A DNA stretch of 23,232 nt from Candidatus Levyibacteriota bacterium (GCA_016204425.1 JACQKR010000016.1:1-23232); one strand, 5' to 3'; positions 1 to 7,409 are shown, counted from the first letter of the stretch. Numbers and translations: made by a program. The notes: generated from the sequence alone by a model not told the origin.

Positions 1-95
1 ACGGGTAATACGGCACGTACGTCTAATCCAGGGCCTCTTGGCGCTTGCCAACCAGCATACCGTTGCAAATCAGCTCCTGACAATCGATCACTCAT
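1..95 (-). CDS. Unidentified protein, N-terminal fragment
   Basis: An open frame runs leftward from an ATG at 93-95 to the window edge, giving 31 codons that begin MSDRLSGADLQRYAGW. I do not recognise the family. No Shine-Dalgarno sequence precedes the ATG. A weak promoter-like pair (TTGCAT, 17 nt, TAAGAT) ends 6 nt before it, which would give a leaderless transcript. The gene lies 37 nt downstream of lexA on the same strand, so it could instead be co-transcribed with lexA and belong to the damage response. Being open over only 31 codons is weak evidence by itself. Confidence 0.45.
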   Translation of the reverse strand, partial: MSDRLSGADLQRYAGWQAPRGPGLDVRAVLP

Positions 96-101
96 GGCTG
101 T

Positions 102-130
102 ATCTTACACCCAAATCCACTTGAATGCAA
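102..130 (-). promoter_or_regulatory. Weak candidate promoter for the partial gene
   Basis: On the minus strand, TTGCAT (125-130) and TAAGAT (102-107) are separated by 17 nt, and 6 nt separate the -10 box from the ATG. The match to consensus is modest (3/6 and 4/6). It is listed mainly because the geometry equals that of the stronger leaderless promoters in this window. Confidence 0.25.
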
Positions 131-132
131 GA

Positions 133-762
133 TTAATGGAACTTGCGAACCAGTCCGACGACTCGCCCTTGGATTCGAAGCGAATTTGGATAAATCGGCT
201 CCATTCTCGCATTGGCAGGTTTTAGGACGACTTTCCCGTCTTCTTTATAAAATTTCTTTAGCGTTGCGAGGTTATCATCGACCAGCGCAACCACTATCTC
301 ACCATTGACAGCGACATTTACTTTCTCGATAACGACATAATCGCCATCCAAAATGCCGTCTTCTATCATTGAATCCCCCTTTACCTGTAAGACGTAGGCT
401 GTTTTTGATCCGGTGAGCATCGATGCTGAGATTTGAAATGTCGCATTCGGATCAGTATGCGGCTCGAGTGGACGACCTGCCGCAATAAAGCCCATCAACG
501 GCAATTCCAATGACGGGTTATTGCCAAGCATCGTATTTGCGATATTCTGGTCAATAATTTTTAGTACTCGCGCATTGCCATCTACTTTCTGGATATACCC
601 TTTATCAACGAGATTTCTAATGATCGCATGGATCGTTGAAACACTTCTGTGCCCGGTCGCCTTCGCCATCTCAAGAAGTGTCGGCGAATAGCCATACTGC
701 CTTTGAAACTGCGATAGATATTCAAGTAATTCCCGCTCTTTTCTGTATAATACTCCTGGCAT
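133..762 (-). CDS. lexA: LexA repressor, SOS master regulator
   Basis: 209 residues, the usual length for LexA. The N-terminal third (about 1-65) is a winged helix-turn-helix, with YGYSPTLLEMAKATG and the recognition-helix region RSVSTIHAIIRNL. The C-terminal S24 peptidase-like domain carries the self-cleavage site Ala95-Gly96 in GFIAAGRP, the catalytic Ser131 in GDSM and the catalytic Lys169 in TLKKF, so autoproteolysis should be intact. In the family, activated RecA triggers cleavage and releases DNA-repair genes. The ATG at 760-762 has a very good ribosome site (AAGGAGG, about 7 nt away). The gene is divergent from uvrB, the classic SOS pairing, and has a strong promoter with an inverted repeat on its -35 box, consistent with autoregulation. 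Confidence 0.96.
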   Translation of the reverse strand: MPGVLYRKERELLEYLSQFQRQYGYSPTLLEMAKATGHRSVSTIHAIIRNLVDKGYIQKVDGNARVLKIIDQNIANTMLGNNPSLELPLMGFIAAGRPLEPHTDPNATFQISASMLTGSKTAYVLQVKGDSMIEDGILDGDYVVIEKVNVAVNGEIVVALVDDNLATLKKFYKEDGKVVLKPANARMEPIYPNSLRIQGRVVGLVRKFH

Positions 763-827
763 ATTTTCCCCTCCTTTCCTCCTGCCTTTGCTTTACCCTC
801 TGACAAAGACAAAATGGTTATATAAAA

Positions 828-856
828 TTTATACGAATTACGTGAATTTTTGTCAA
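828..856 (-). promoter_or_regulatory. lexA promoter
   Basis: On the minus strand a perfect -35 (TTGACA, 851-856) is followed by a 17-nt spacer and TATAAA (828-833). This leaves a leader of roughly 60 nt before the lexA ATG, containing a Shine-Dalgarno site, unlike the leaderless promoters elsewhere in the window. Confidence 0.8.
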
Positions 857-865
857 TAAGACAAA
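849..865. promoter_or_regulatory. Candidate LexA operator
   Basis: A perfect inverted repeat, TTTGTC-AATAA-GACAAA, overlaps the -35 box of lexA. Two further GACAAA copies lie in tandem at 802-813, inside the lexA leader. Position and symmetry fit a repressor site, and LexA is the obvious candidate. The sequence is not one of the well-known LexA box types, so the assignment is inference. Confidence 0.4.
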
Positions 866-933
866 GAGCACGAAACAGTATCAAAATAGTGAAACTGTCT
901 AAAAACGCCCCTGAGAAATATTTTTGCAGCATA

Positions 934-942
934 TGCTAAAAT
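934..942 (+). promoter_or_regulatory. uvrB extended -10 promoter (leaderless)
   Basis: TG-C-TAAAAT forms an extended -10 element ending 8 nt before the uvrB ATG, so transcription should begin at or next to the start codon. No Shine-Dalgarno sequence is present. It overlaps a perfect 10-bp palindrome AGCATATGCT (928-937) that could be a regulator site. No good -35 box is seen. Confidence 0.55.
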
Positions 943-950
943 AATCTGTT

Positions 951-2945
951 ATGAAATTTGAATTAGTCTCCCCTTTCAAACCGACGGGAGATCAACCACA
1001 AGCTATTCAAAAACTCACGGAGAACATAGAAAAAAACGCCAGGAACTCTGTGTTGCTTGGCGTCACAGGAAGCGGAAAAACGTTCACTATGGCAAATGTG
1101 ATTCAGAATATTCAGCGCCCGACACTTGTCATCTCGCATAACAAAACGCTTGCTGCACAGCTCTATCAGGAATTCAGAGACTTTTTTCCAAATAACGCAG
1201 TCTCGTATTTTGTTTCGTATTATGACTACTACCAGCCCGAAGCCTATGTTCCAACGACTGATACGTATATTGAGAAAGAAGCTGAGATAAACGAAGAGAT
1301 TGATAAGCTCAGGCTCTCAGCAACGATGAATTTGCTGACGAGAAAGGACGTTATCGTCGTTGCCTCCGTCTCGTGTATTTATAATATCGGGTCCCCAGTT
1401 GAATATGGCAAGTTTATTCTTGAACTTGCAGAAGGGTTGAAAGTAGGTTTGAAAGATTTGCTAAACAGGCTAACCGATCTTCAATATGAACGAAATGATT
1501 ATGAATTCAGACGGGGTGGTTTTCGTGTTCGAGGAAATACAATTGATTTACTCCCGGCATATTCTGATCTTGGAGTAAAAATTGAAATTGATGATGAAAA
1601 AGTCAAAAGTATCTATGAATTCAATCCAATGACCGGGGACCGGATTACGGATCACAAGAAGTTTGTCATCTACCCCGCCAAACACTACATGACCGATCCC
1701 TCAACCTATACAGAAGCGTTTGCAAAGATACGACATGATCTGTCTGTCCAAGTGCAAAAATTAAAAGCAGAAGGCAGAATCGTTGAGGCACAACGCCTCA
1801 CACAACGCACGAATTATGATCTTGAAATGATTCGGGAAGTCGGATATGTCAATGGCATTGAAAACTATTCTATTTATTTTGACGGGAGAAAGCCGGGGGA
1901 GGCGCCCTATTCTCTTATCAATTATTTTCAACATGTGAGCCAGGACTGGCTCCTTGTTATTGATGAATCACACATTACGATTCCGCAGCTGAGGGGGATG
2001 TATAATGGCGATAAGGCTCGAAAAGAGACTCTCATCGATTATGGATTTCGTTTGCCCTCAGCGCTTGACAACAGGCCTTTGCGCTTTGACGAGTTCATGC
2101 GAAAAGTAAATCAAGCCGTGTATGTCAGTGCGACGCCAAATGATTATGAGATCTCACTCGCAAAAGAGACTGATGCAATTGCCGAGCAACTTATCCGCCC
2201 GACTGGGCTTGTGGACCCGGTAATCACGGTCAAACCGACAAAAGGACAGATTGCCGATCTCCTTGAGGAGATTATAAAACGGGTGAATAAAAAAGAACGG
2301 GTCCTTGTGACAACCCTCACAAAGCGCATGGCCGAGGAGCTTTCTTCCTACCTTGAGGAGCGCAATATACTCGTGTCCTATCTCCACTCGGATATCGTCA
2401 CACTTGAACGGCAGGATATTCTTGATAGACTCCGCCAGGGTGAATTTGATGTTTTGGTCGGAATTAATTTACTCAGGGAGGGCCTTGATCTCCCCGAAGT
2501 ATCGCTTGTTGTGATTCTCGATGCCGACAAAGAAGGATTTTTACGAAGCAGGACATCGCTTATTCAGACCATGGGTCGTGCCGCCCGCCACACCGATTCG
2601 GAAGTCGTCATGTATGCGGATACGGTGACGAAATCGATGCAAGAGGCAATTGATGAGGTTGAGAGAAGAAGAAAAATCCAGCTTACCTATAACAAGAAGC
2701 ATCACATAACCCCGACATCTATTGAAAAATCAATAAAGGCAAAATTGGTGGAGGCTGAGCAGGAAGAAAAACGAGAGAAGGTGGAGACACTTTCCTATCT
2801 TGGAAACAAGGATGTTTTGCTTCCTGATGAAAAAGACGAATTAATAAAGCTCCTTAGAACAGAGATGAAGGCAGCGGCAGAACGATTAGACTTTGAGGCA
2901 GCGACCAAATATCGTGACCAAATCCGATCAATCAAAAATCAGTAG
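951..2945 (+). CDS. uvrB: UvrABC excinuclease subunit B
   Basis: 664 residues, normal for UvrB, the DNA-damage-verifying helicase-like subunit of nucleotide excision repair. Walker A is GVTGSGKT (Lys43). The beta-hairpin region that clamps damaged DNA starts near Tyr90 (YYDYYQPEAYVP). The DEAD-type box reads DESH (338-341). Helicase motifs follow, including YLHSD and QTMGRAARH. The C-terminal UVR motif (about 629-662), used to contact UvrC, is present and ends in FEAATKYRDQIRSIK. The gene is divergent from lexA and probably LexA-controlled. Its mRNA looks leaderless. The TAG stop at 2943-2945 directly abuts the stop codon of the convergent yraN gene. The partners uvrA and uvrC are not in this window. 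Confidence 0.98.
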   Translation: MKFELVSPFKPTGDQPQAIQKLTENIEKNARNSVLLGVTGSGKTFTMANVIQNIQRPTLVISHNKTLAAQLYQEFRDFFPNNAVSYFVSYYDYYQPEAYVPTTDTYIEKEAEINEEIDKLRLSATMNLLTRKDVIVVASVSCIYNIGSPVEYGKFILELAEGLKVGLKDLLNRLTDLQYERNDYEFRRGGFRVRGNTIDLLPAYSDLGVKIEIDDEKVKSIYEFNPMTGDRITDHKKFVIYPAKHYMTDPSTYTEAFAKIRHDLSVQVQKLKAEGRIVEAQRLTQRTNYDLEMIREVGYVNGIENYSIYFDGRKPGEAPYSLINYFQHVSQDWLLVIDESHITIPQLRGMYNGDKARKETLIDYGFRLPSALDNRPLRFDEFMRKVNQAVYVSATPNDYEISLAKETDAIAEQLIRPTGLVDPVITVKPTKGQIADLLEEIIKRVNKKERVLVTTLTKRMAEELSSYLEERNILVSYLHSDIVTLERQDILDRLRQGEFDVLVGINLLREGLDLPEVSLVVILDADKEGFLRSRTSLIQTMGRAARHTDSEVVMYADTVTKSMQEAIDEVERRRKIQLTYNKKHHITPTSIEKSIKAKLVEAEQEEKREKVETLSYLGNKDVLLPDEKDELIKLLRTEMKAAAERLDFEAATKYRDQIRSIKNQ

Positions 2946-3335
2946 CTACATCGAAATATTTTTTACATGTCGTATATCGGTAATCGTTTTCCCGGAGAGA
3001 AAGATTTCTATTGCATCAATTCGTAGCATATCGGGAAGACGGGGATGTAAATGCTTGTAATAAACTGCTGTCCGCTGCAACGCCTGTAACTTAAAATGCG
3101 TTATTGCTTCCCCCGGCGTTCCAAATTGCTCTGATGTTCTTGTCTTCACCTCGATAAAAACAAGCGTTTTTTCCTTTTTATTCTCAACTGCAATGATATC
3201 AACTTCGCCGTTTCGCATCCTGAAATTACGGGCTATGATAAGAAAGCCATTTCTCTTGAGAAATGCGACAGCGGCATCTTCGCCTAATTGACCAATCGCG
3301 CCTTTTACACCACGCACGAGTCTATTGTAGAACAA
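2946..3335 (-). CDS. yraN: YraN/UPF0102 family nuclease-fold protein
   Basis: 129 residues from a TTG start at 3333-3335, or 123 from an in-frame GTG at codon 7; neither has a convincing ribosome site. Family motifs are visible: GQLGEDAAVAFL, then NFRMRNGEVDIIA, then FIEVKTRTSEQFGTP. The acidic and lysine residues Glu44, Asp46 and Glu62-Val63-Lys64 form the PD-(D/E)XK-like constellation of an endonuclease or resolvase fold. The biochemical role of this family is not well defined; it is widespread in bacteria and often lies near rplS, as here. It is last in the apparent pyrG-rplS-yraN order, 23 nt after rplS, and shares no intergenic DNA with convergent uvrB. Confidence 0.88.
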   Translation of the reverse strand: MFYNRLVRGVKGAIGQLGEDAAVAFLKRNGFLIIARNFRMRNGEVDIIAVENKKEKTLVFIEVKTRTSEQFGTPGEAITHFKLQALQRTAVYYKHLHPRLPDMLRIDAIEIFLSGKTITDIRHVKNISM

Positions 3336-3358
3336 AATCAGGAAAAGCGGAAAAGACG

Positions 3359-3643
3359 TTATTTCTTTGGTTTCCGAAGATAGTTCAATCTCGCTCGCCG
3401 GATTCGTTTTTTCGAATGTTCTTTTACTTCTACTTTATCAATAGTTGGCGAGTTTACCGGCCAGATTTTCTCAACGGCTATATCGCCGACCATTTTCTGA
3501 ACGGTAAAGCTTTTATTTTCGCCCCGACCCTTTATGCCAAGAACGATTCCTTCAAAAACCTGAATTCTCGTCTTCTCGCCTTCTTTTACTTTCTGGTGCA
3601 CTCGAACCGTATCTCCTGGTGTAAATGAAATCGTAGCATTCAT
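3359..3643 (-). CDS. rplS: 50S ribosomal protein L19
   Basis: 94 residues from the ATG at 3641-3643. An upstream in-frame ATG at 3685 exists, but family homology begins at FTPGDTVRVHQKVKEG and a perfect TATAAT lies 7 nt before the chosen start. L19 motifs are clear: RIQVFEGIVLGIKGRG, then SFTVQKM, then a basic tail RRARLNYLRKPKK. Most bacterial L19 proteins are about 113-120 residues; this one lacks most of the N-terminal helical extension, a reduction that fits a small-genome lineage. L19 lies at the 30S-50S interface. The gene sits between pyrG and yraN on the same strand but has its own promoter. Confidence 0.95.
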   Translation of the reverse strand: MNATISFTPGDTVRVHQKVKEGEKTRIQVFEGIVLGIKGRGENKSFTVQKMVGDIAVEKIWPVNSPTIDKVEVKEHSKKRIRRARLNYLRKPKK

Positions 3644-3650
3644 AGAAAGT

Positions 3651-3679
3651 ATTATACTGAAAACTCCACGAATACTCAA
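3651..3679 (-). promoter_or_regulatory. rplS promoter (leaderless)
   Basis: On the minus strand TTGAGT (3674-3679), a 17-nt spacer and a perfect TATAAT (3651-3656) end 7 nt before the rplS ATG. No Shine-Dalgarno sequence fits in that gap, so a leaderless mRNA is expected. Confidence 0.7.
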
Positions 3680-3688
3680 GCACAAAGA

Positions 3689-5362
3689 CTACTTGGTTTT
3701 TACCGCCTCGAGAAACGCAATGAAGATTGGATGTGGATGGAGCGGCCTGCTCTTATACTCCGGATGGCCTTGAGTACCAAGGTAAAACGGATGCTCCGAT
3801 TCGGGTAGTTCAATAATCTCGGCTAAGTTCTCGGCAACCGATCGTGCACTGACCACCAATCCTGCTTTTTCAAACTCATCAACATATGTGTTGTTGAACT
3901 CAAACCGATGCCGGTGGCGCTCGCTTGTCAACCCTTTCTCTTTATCGATAAATGCATTATATTTCTCATATATTGCGTATGCTCTCGTACCTTTTTTGAC
4001 AATTGCTTCCCAGCTGCCAAGCCTCATTGTGCCACCGTATGCCCGCTTCTCCATGAACTCTTTTTGTTTTGGCATAAGATCAATCACCGGATGCGTTGTT
4101 TTGGGATCTACCTCTGTCGTGTTCGCGTCTTTCCAACCGAGTATGTCCCGGGCAAACGCGACGACGGCAAGTTGCATACCGTAACACAAGCCAAGATAGG
4201 GGATCTTCTGTTTTCGGGCGTAAGAGGCTGCTTGAATTTTCCCTTCAACACCCCGCTCACCCCAACCGATCGGTACGATGATCCCATCCGGCTTCCCTAT
4301 TTCTTTTTCCGTATCACCCTTTGCTACTTTCTCTGCATTTACCCATCTTGTCTTGACACCAACGCCTACCTCCCACGCAGCGTGGTTAATAGCATCAAGT
4401 AATGCAGCGTAAGAATCACGGAGCTCATAGTCCCCCGTTCCGAAATATTTTCCTACAATTGCGATCTCAACTTTCTTTGTTTTTGGTTTTTTGATTCGTT
4501 CAACAAGCGATTTCCACTCATCAAGTTTCGGTTCTTTATATGGCAGATGGAGTTTTTGCAAGACTTTTTGCTCTGTATCCTGCTGATGAAGCGTCAGAGG
4601 AATCTCATAAACGGATGAAAGGTCCGGATTTGAGATAATATCCTCAGGATGTATATTACAAAAAAGAGCGAATCTGTCACGCCTTCGCTGGTCAAGATAC
4701 TTTTCCGACCGGGCAACAATAAAATCAGGTTGAATACCCATTGAATTTAGGGACCGGACAGAGAGCTGTGTGGGTTTTGTCTTGGGTTCACCTAAGTGAG
4801 CGGGTGTCGGAACATAGCTTACATGAATATGGACAACATCTTGCGGATATTTGAGCGTTAAAATTCGGGAAGCTTCATAGTAAAAAATATTCTGGTATTC
4901 TCCAGCTGTCCCTCCCAGCTCGATAATGACAATTTCGGCCTTACTTTTTTCTGCAACGTTTTTTATCCGTGCAATTATTTCATCGGTAATGTGAGGAATT
5001 GCTTCGACATCTTCTCCGTTGTACTCGAATCTCCGTTCGCGGTCAATGACTGTCTTATATACCTGACCCATGGTAACGAAATTGTTTCTTCCCATATCAG
5101 CATCCAAAAATTTCTCATAACTGCCAATATCCATATCCGCCTCAGTACCGTCTTCGCAAAGAAATGGATCTCCATGCTCTATAGGGTTTATTGTTCCGGC
5201 ATCAATATTGAGATAATTTTCAAATTTTATTGGGGCGACCTGATACCCTGATGATTTAAGAAGAAATCCTATTGAGGCGGCGACGTTCCCTTTTCCGATT
5301 CCTGATATGACTCCACCGGAAACAAAAATAAACTTTGTAGTTTTAGGATTATCTTGTTGCAC
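3689..5362 (-). CDS. pyrG: CTP synthase
   Basis: 557 residues; makes CTP from UTP, ATP and glutamine. The N-terminal amidoligase domain (about 8-275) has the P-loop region FVSGGVISGIGKG and the nucleotide-binding stretch DGTEADMDIGSYEKF. The C-terminal class I glutamine amidotransferase domain has its nucleophile Cys393 in GLCYGMQ and the partners His533 and Glu535 in GTQGHPEY. The start is GTG at 5360-5362, set by homology (TKFIFVSGG) and by a promoter ending 5 nt upstream; no Shine-Dalgarno site is seen. Part of the usually invariant synthetase motif differs: the common LDPYINVDPGTM reads FENYLNIDAGTI here, so this is a divergent branch, although the catalytic residues I can place are intact. 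It heads the pyrG-rplS-yraN order. Confidence 0.96.
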   Translation of the reverse strand: MQQDNPKTTKFIFVSGGVISGIGKGNVAASIGFLLKSSGYQVAPIKFENYLNIDAGTINPIEHGDPFLCEDGTEADMDIGSYEKFLDADMGRNNFVTMGQVYKTVIDRERRFEYNGEDVEAIPHITDEIIARIKNVAEKSKAEIVIIELGGTAGEYQNIFYYEASRILTLKYPQDVVHIHVSYVPTPAHLGEPKTKPTQLSVRSLNSMGIQPDFIVARSEKYLDQRRRDRFALFCNIHPEDIISNPDLSSVYEIPLTLHQQDTEQKVLQKLHLPYKEPKLDEWKSLVERIKKPKTKKVEIAIVGKYFGTGDYELRDSYAALLDAINHAAWEVGVGVKTRWVNAEKVAKGDTEKEIGKPDGIIVPIGWGERGVEGKIQAASYARKQKIPYLGLCYGMQLAVVAFARDILGWKDANTTEVDPKTTHPVIDLMPKQKEFMEKRAYGGTMRLGSWEAIVKKGTRAYAIYEKYNAFIDKEKGLTSERHRHRFEFNNTYVDEFEKAGLVVSARSVAENLAEIIELPESEHPFYLGTQGHPEYKSRPLHPHPIFIAFLEAVKTK

Positions 5363-5367
5363 GATTT

Positions 5368-5397
5368 ATCATACCAAATCTTCAGCCCGTTCGTCAA
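5368..5397 (-). promoter_or_regulatory. pyrG promoter (leaderless)
   Basis: On the minus strand TTGACG (5392-5397), an 18-nt spacer and TATGAT (5368-5373) with an upstream TG extended -10. Only 5 nt separate the -10 box from the GTG start, so the mRNA would begin at or very near the start codon. Confidence 0.65.
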
Positions 5398-5428
5398 CTC
5401 TGAAGTTGGGGGGCAACAGGTAACAGTC

Positions 5429-5520
5429 CTAACATACATCTGTCATCGCGAGGCTACGAAGTAGCCGTGGCGATCTCTTGAGATTGCTTCGCTACGCTCG
5501 CAATGACAAAATTGTGTTAG
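5429..5520. repeat. Palindromic element with two internal hairpins
   Basis: It lies between the glycosyltransferase gene and pyrG. An outer CTAACA/TGTTAG pair (5429-5434, 5515-5520) flanks a 12-bp stem with one mismatch (5441-5452 with 5497-5508, TGTCATCGCGAG against CTCGCAATGACA). Inside are two hairpins: GGCTAC-gaa-GTAGCC (5452-5466) and GCGATCTC-tt-GAGATTGC (5470-5487). The plan matches the element inside gatD at 13087-13169, and both start with the GTCATC motif. It looks like a dispersed, probably non-autonomous repeat. Confidence 0.7.
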
Positions 5521-5537
5521 AAGACTGACCTCTTTCG

Positions 5538-6290
5538 TTAGGGGTTATATCGGGCGACAAATTCTCGTAGTTTTTTTCGAAATCCAAGCTGAATCATCAG
5601 AAACGCTGTAACGTACACAAAAAGAGTCCGAAGTACACCCTCTCTCTTGTATCGACGGGCGCTTGTCTTCACTCCCAGGTTCCAGAGAAACCGCACTTTC
5701 CCCTGCGTTGAGAGCCGTTTTCCAATCATCGTGTCTTCGCCATGAAAAACAAGATTCAGATCAATCCCTCCTGCTTTTCGTAACGACTCAGTCCGGAGGG
5801 CAAATGACTGCCCGAGAAGAATATCGGGTCTTCCGATGAGGCGAAGAAAAACAGTAACAGGAGGGATAATCAAATAGCGCGAATAAAGAATGATATTTTC
5901 TACCATTGTTCCGTCATAAAATTTGAAATCACAGGATATACCTGCTACATCTGGATGCTTAGCAAAATATTCATGAACTTTTTCCAGCCAATGGTCAGTC
6001 AGCCTCGTGTCTGCATCTATATTTACCAAAATAGGCGCTTTTGCCGCATCCAATCCTGCCTGGCGAGCAAACGAGAGCCCTTTTTGCGCCTCAGTGACTA
6101 TTCTGACAGGGAACTTCTTGGCAATAGCAATCGTGTTATCTGTGCACCCGTTATCAACAATAATTGTTTCAAAGGGAAACGGTACATCCTGCCGAATGAC
6201 TGATGCAATGCAATCATGAATAAACTTTTCTTCATTTAATACGGGTATAACAACGGAGATTTGCGGAGAATTGGAGTTATCGGTTTTCAT
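5538..6290 (-). CDS. Family 2 glycosyltransferase
   Basis: 250 residues with a GT-A fold from the N-terminus: ISVVIPVLNEEKFI, then VDNGCTDNT (Asp46), then the metal-binding DAD (Asp92-Ala93-Asp94) in VNIDADTR, and a later HGEDTMIGKRL segment that fits the ED acceptor/base region. Two hydrophobic stretches (about 133-152 and 222-238) suggest membrane association. It should transfer a sugar from a nucleotide-sugar donor to an envelope glycan or lipid; donor and acceptor cannot be read from the sequence. The ATG at 6288-6290 lacks a Shine-Dalgarno site. It stands alone between tRNA-Gly and pyrG, separated from pyrG by a palindromic element, with no other polysaccharide genes nearby. Confidence 0.9.
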   Translation of the reverse strand: MKTDNSNSPQISVVIPVLNEEKFIHDCIASVIRQDVPFPFETIIVDNGCTDNTIAIAKKFPVRIVTEAQKGLSFARQAGLDAAKAPILVNIDADTRLTDHWLEKVHEYFAKHPDVAGISCDFKFYDGTMVENIILYSRYLIIPPVTVFLRLIGRPDILLGQSFALRTESLRKAGGIDLNLVFHGEDTMIGKRLSTQGKVRFLWNLGVKTSARRYKREGVLRTLFVYVTAFLMIQLGFRKKLREFVARYNP

Positions 6291-6396
6291 AGAAATCAGT
6301 ATCGCTCATACTACTTTTACACAGTCATTATTATCGTACCATATTAGAAAAATACGTGAGCAGGATCCGGCTCATGAGAAAGCATCCAAATTTTTT

Positions 6397-6434
6397 GAGC
6401 GGGATCTCGCTTCGCTCGAGAATCTTGCGATCCC
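6397..6434. repeat. Hairpin-rich intergenic element
   Basis: In the 195-nt gap between the glycosyltransferase start and tRNA-Gly, GAGCG (6397-6401) can pair with CGCTC (6413-6417), and GGGATC (6401-6406) with GATCCC (6429-6434). The GC-rich, GCTTCGCTC-bearing text resembles the other palindromic elements here. The rest of 6291-6485 shows only a further small inverted repeat (AGCGA/TCGCT, 6445-6465) and no credible gene. Confidence 0.45.
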
Positions 6435-6485
6435 CCGTCGTTTTAGCGAAGAGGGAGGACTCGCTTCCTTGCCCACCGTAACTTG

Positions 6486-6557
6486 AGCGGTGGAAGGGAG
6501 TTGAACCCTCGACCTTCTCCTTGGGAAGGAGACATTCTACCGCTGAACTACCACCGC
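6486..6557 (-). tRNA. tRNA-Gly (anticodon CCC)
   Basis: 72 nt on the minus strand fold as a standard cloverleaf. The acceptor stem is GCGGTGG/CCACCGC, the anticodon stem TCTCC/GGAGA with loop TTCCCAA (anticodon CCC, reading GGG), and the T-arm GAGGG-TTCAACT-CCCTT. The discriminator base is T and CCA is not encoded, so the tail must be added by a nucleotidyltransferase. A perfect extended -10 promoter lies upstream. Confidence 0.95.
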
Positions 6558-6584
6558 AATTCCACGCTTGAGAGAGCTTACGGT

Positions 6585-6593
6585 ATTATAGCA
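6585..6593 (-). promoter_or_regulatory. tRNA-Gly extended -10 promoter
   Basis: On the minus strand TG-C-TATAAT (6585-6593), a perfect extended -10, lies 27 nt before the mature tRNA 5' end. A possible TTGCCT -35 sits 19 nt upstream. This would give a leader of about 20 nt for RNase P to remove. Confidence 0.7.
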
Positions 6594-6625
6594 TCTACTG
6601 TGTTGCTCTAGGCAAAAATAATAGC

Positions 6626-7354
6626 CTATTTCGGAACTGAGATCGTCGAACCTGTATAGATAAGATCGGGATTGGAAATCATTGTTGCATTTGCCCGATA
6701 AATCTCAACCCATTTAAACCCGTCTCCATAAGAACGAACAGCAATATCCCACAACGTATCCCCCTCCCGGATAGTATATTTTGTCCCTGCAATATTCTCC
6801 TTCTTTTGCTGGGGTGACACCTGTATTGTAGGAATCGCGCTTGGCTGTGTTGTGCTTTTTGGCTCGATTGTACCTGATGGTTCTGCTGCTTTTGTTGGAG
6901 CAACAGAAACAGTTGCAATCGTTGTTGGCTGCGGCTTTGCCTTAACCCTTGGCAATTGCAGTGTTTTGCCGGCTGCCAATTCATTCGGAGCGGAAAGGTT
7001 ATTGGCTTTTGCAATAGCTTCCCATTGATATCCATCGTTATATATTTTCTCTGCAATCGTCCATAAATCATCACCTTCTTGCACAATATAGCTACCGCCT
7101 GGCTTGCTTTGTTGATTTACATTCTCTGTTTTTGTCGCTGAGATATCAGGTTGTTGATTACCCAATTTTGCGATATTGTAATTTCGAATGAAAGAAACAA
7201 GAAGAATTGTTGAGATGATGACAACGACTATCCCCAGAATTAAGCTTGTGTAGGATTCTCCAAAGCGGAAGTAAGACAATATTCCACCTGGCGCCTCTTG
7301 CCCGTCTGACTTTCTACCGCTTACTGTTTTCCTGCCTGTTTTTTTAACTGCCAT
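6626..7354 (-). CDS. Membrane-anchored protein with two LysM domains
   Basis: 242 residues. A basic N-terminus (MAVKKTGRKTVSGRK) is followed by one transmembrane helix at about 36-56, giving a short cytoplasmic tail and an outside C-terminal part. LysM domain 1 spans 89-135 (YIVQEGDDLWTIAEKIY) and LysM 2 spans 193-241 (YTIREGDTLWDIAVRSYGDG), joined by a Pro/Thr/Ser/Ala-rich linker of about 55 residues. LysM domains bind N-acetylglucosamine-containing glycans such as peptidoglycan, so it probably ties the membrane to the cell wall; no catalytic domain is visible. The start has an excellent Shine-Dalgarno site (AAAGGAG, 4 nt). It lies between two tRNA genes on the same strand and may be transcribed with tRNA-Asp. 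Confidence 0.9.
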   Translation of the reverse strand: MAVKKTGRKTVSGRKSDGQEAPGGILSYFRFGESYTSLILGIVVVIISTILLVSFIRNYNIAKLGNQQPDISATKTENVNQQSKPGGSYIVQEGDDLWTIAEKIYNDGYQWEAIAKANNLSAPNELAAGKTLQLPRVKAKPQPTTIATVSVAPTKAAEPSGTIEPKSTTQPSAIPTIQVSPQQKKENIAGTKYTIREGDTLWDIAVRSYGDGFKWVEIYRANATMISNPDLIYTGSTISVPK

Positions 7355-7409
7355 AAAACTCCTTTCCAGGCAGAGCTAAATAAAATTGCTCCTTGAATTT
7401 ACTACCGAG

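Noticed and set aside
3644..3685. Longer L19 with 14 extra N-terminal residues
   Set aside because: The extra residues do not resemble L19 and would cover the rplS promoter; the ATG at 3641-3643 fits family and promoter.
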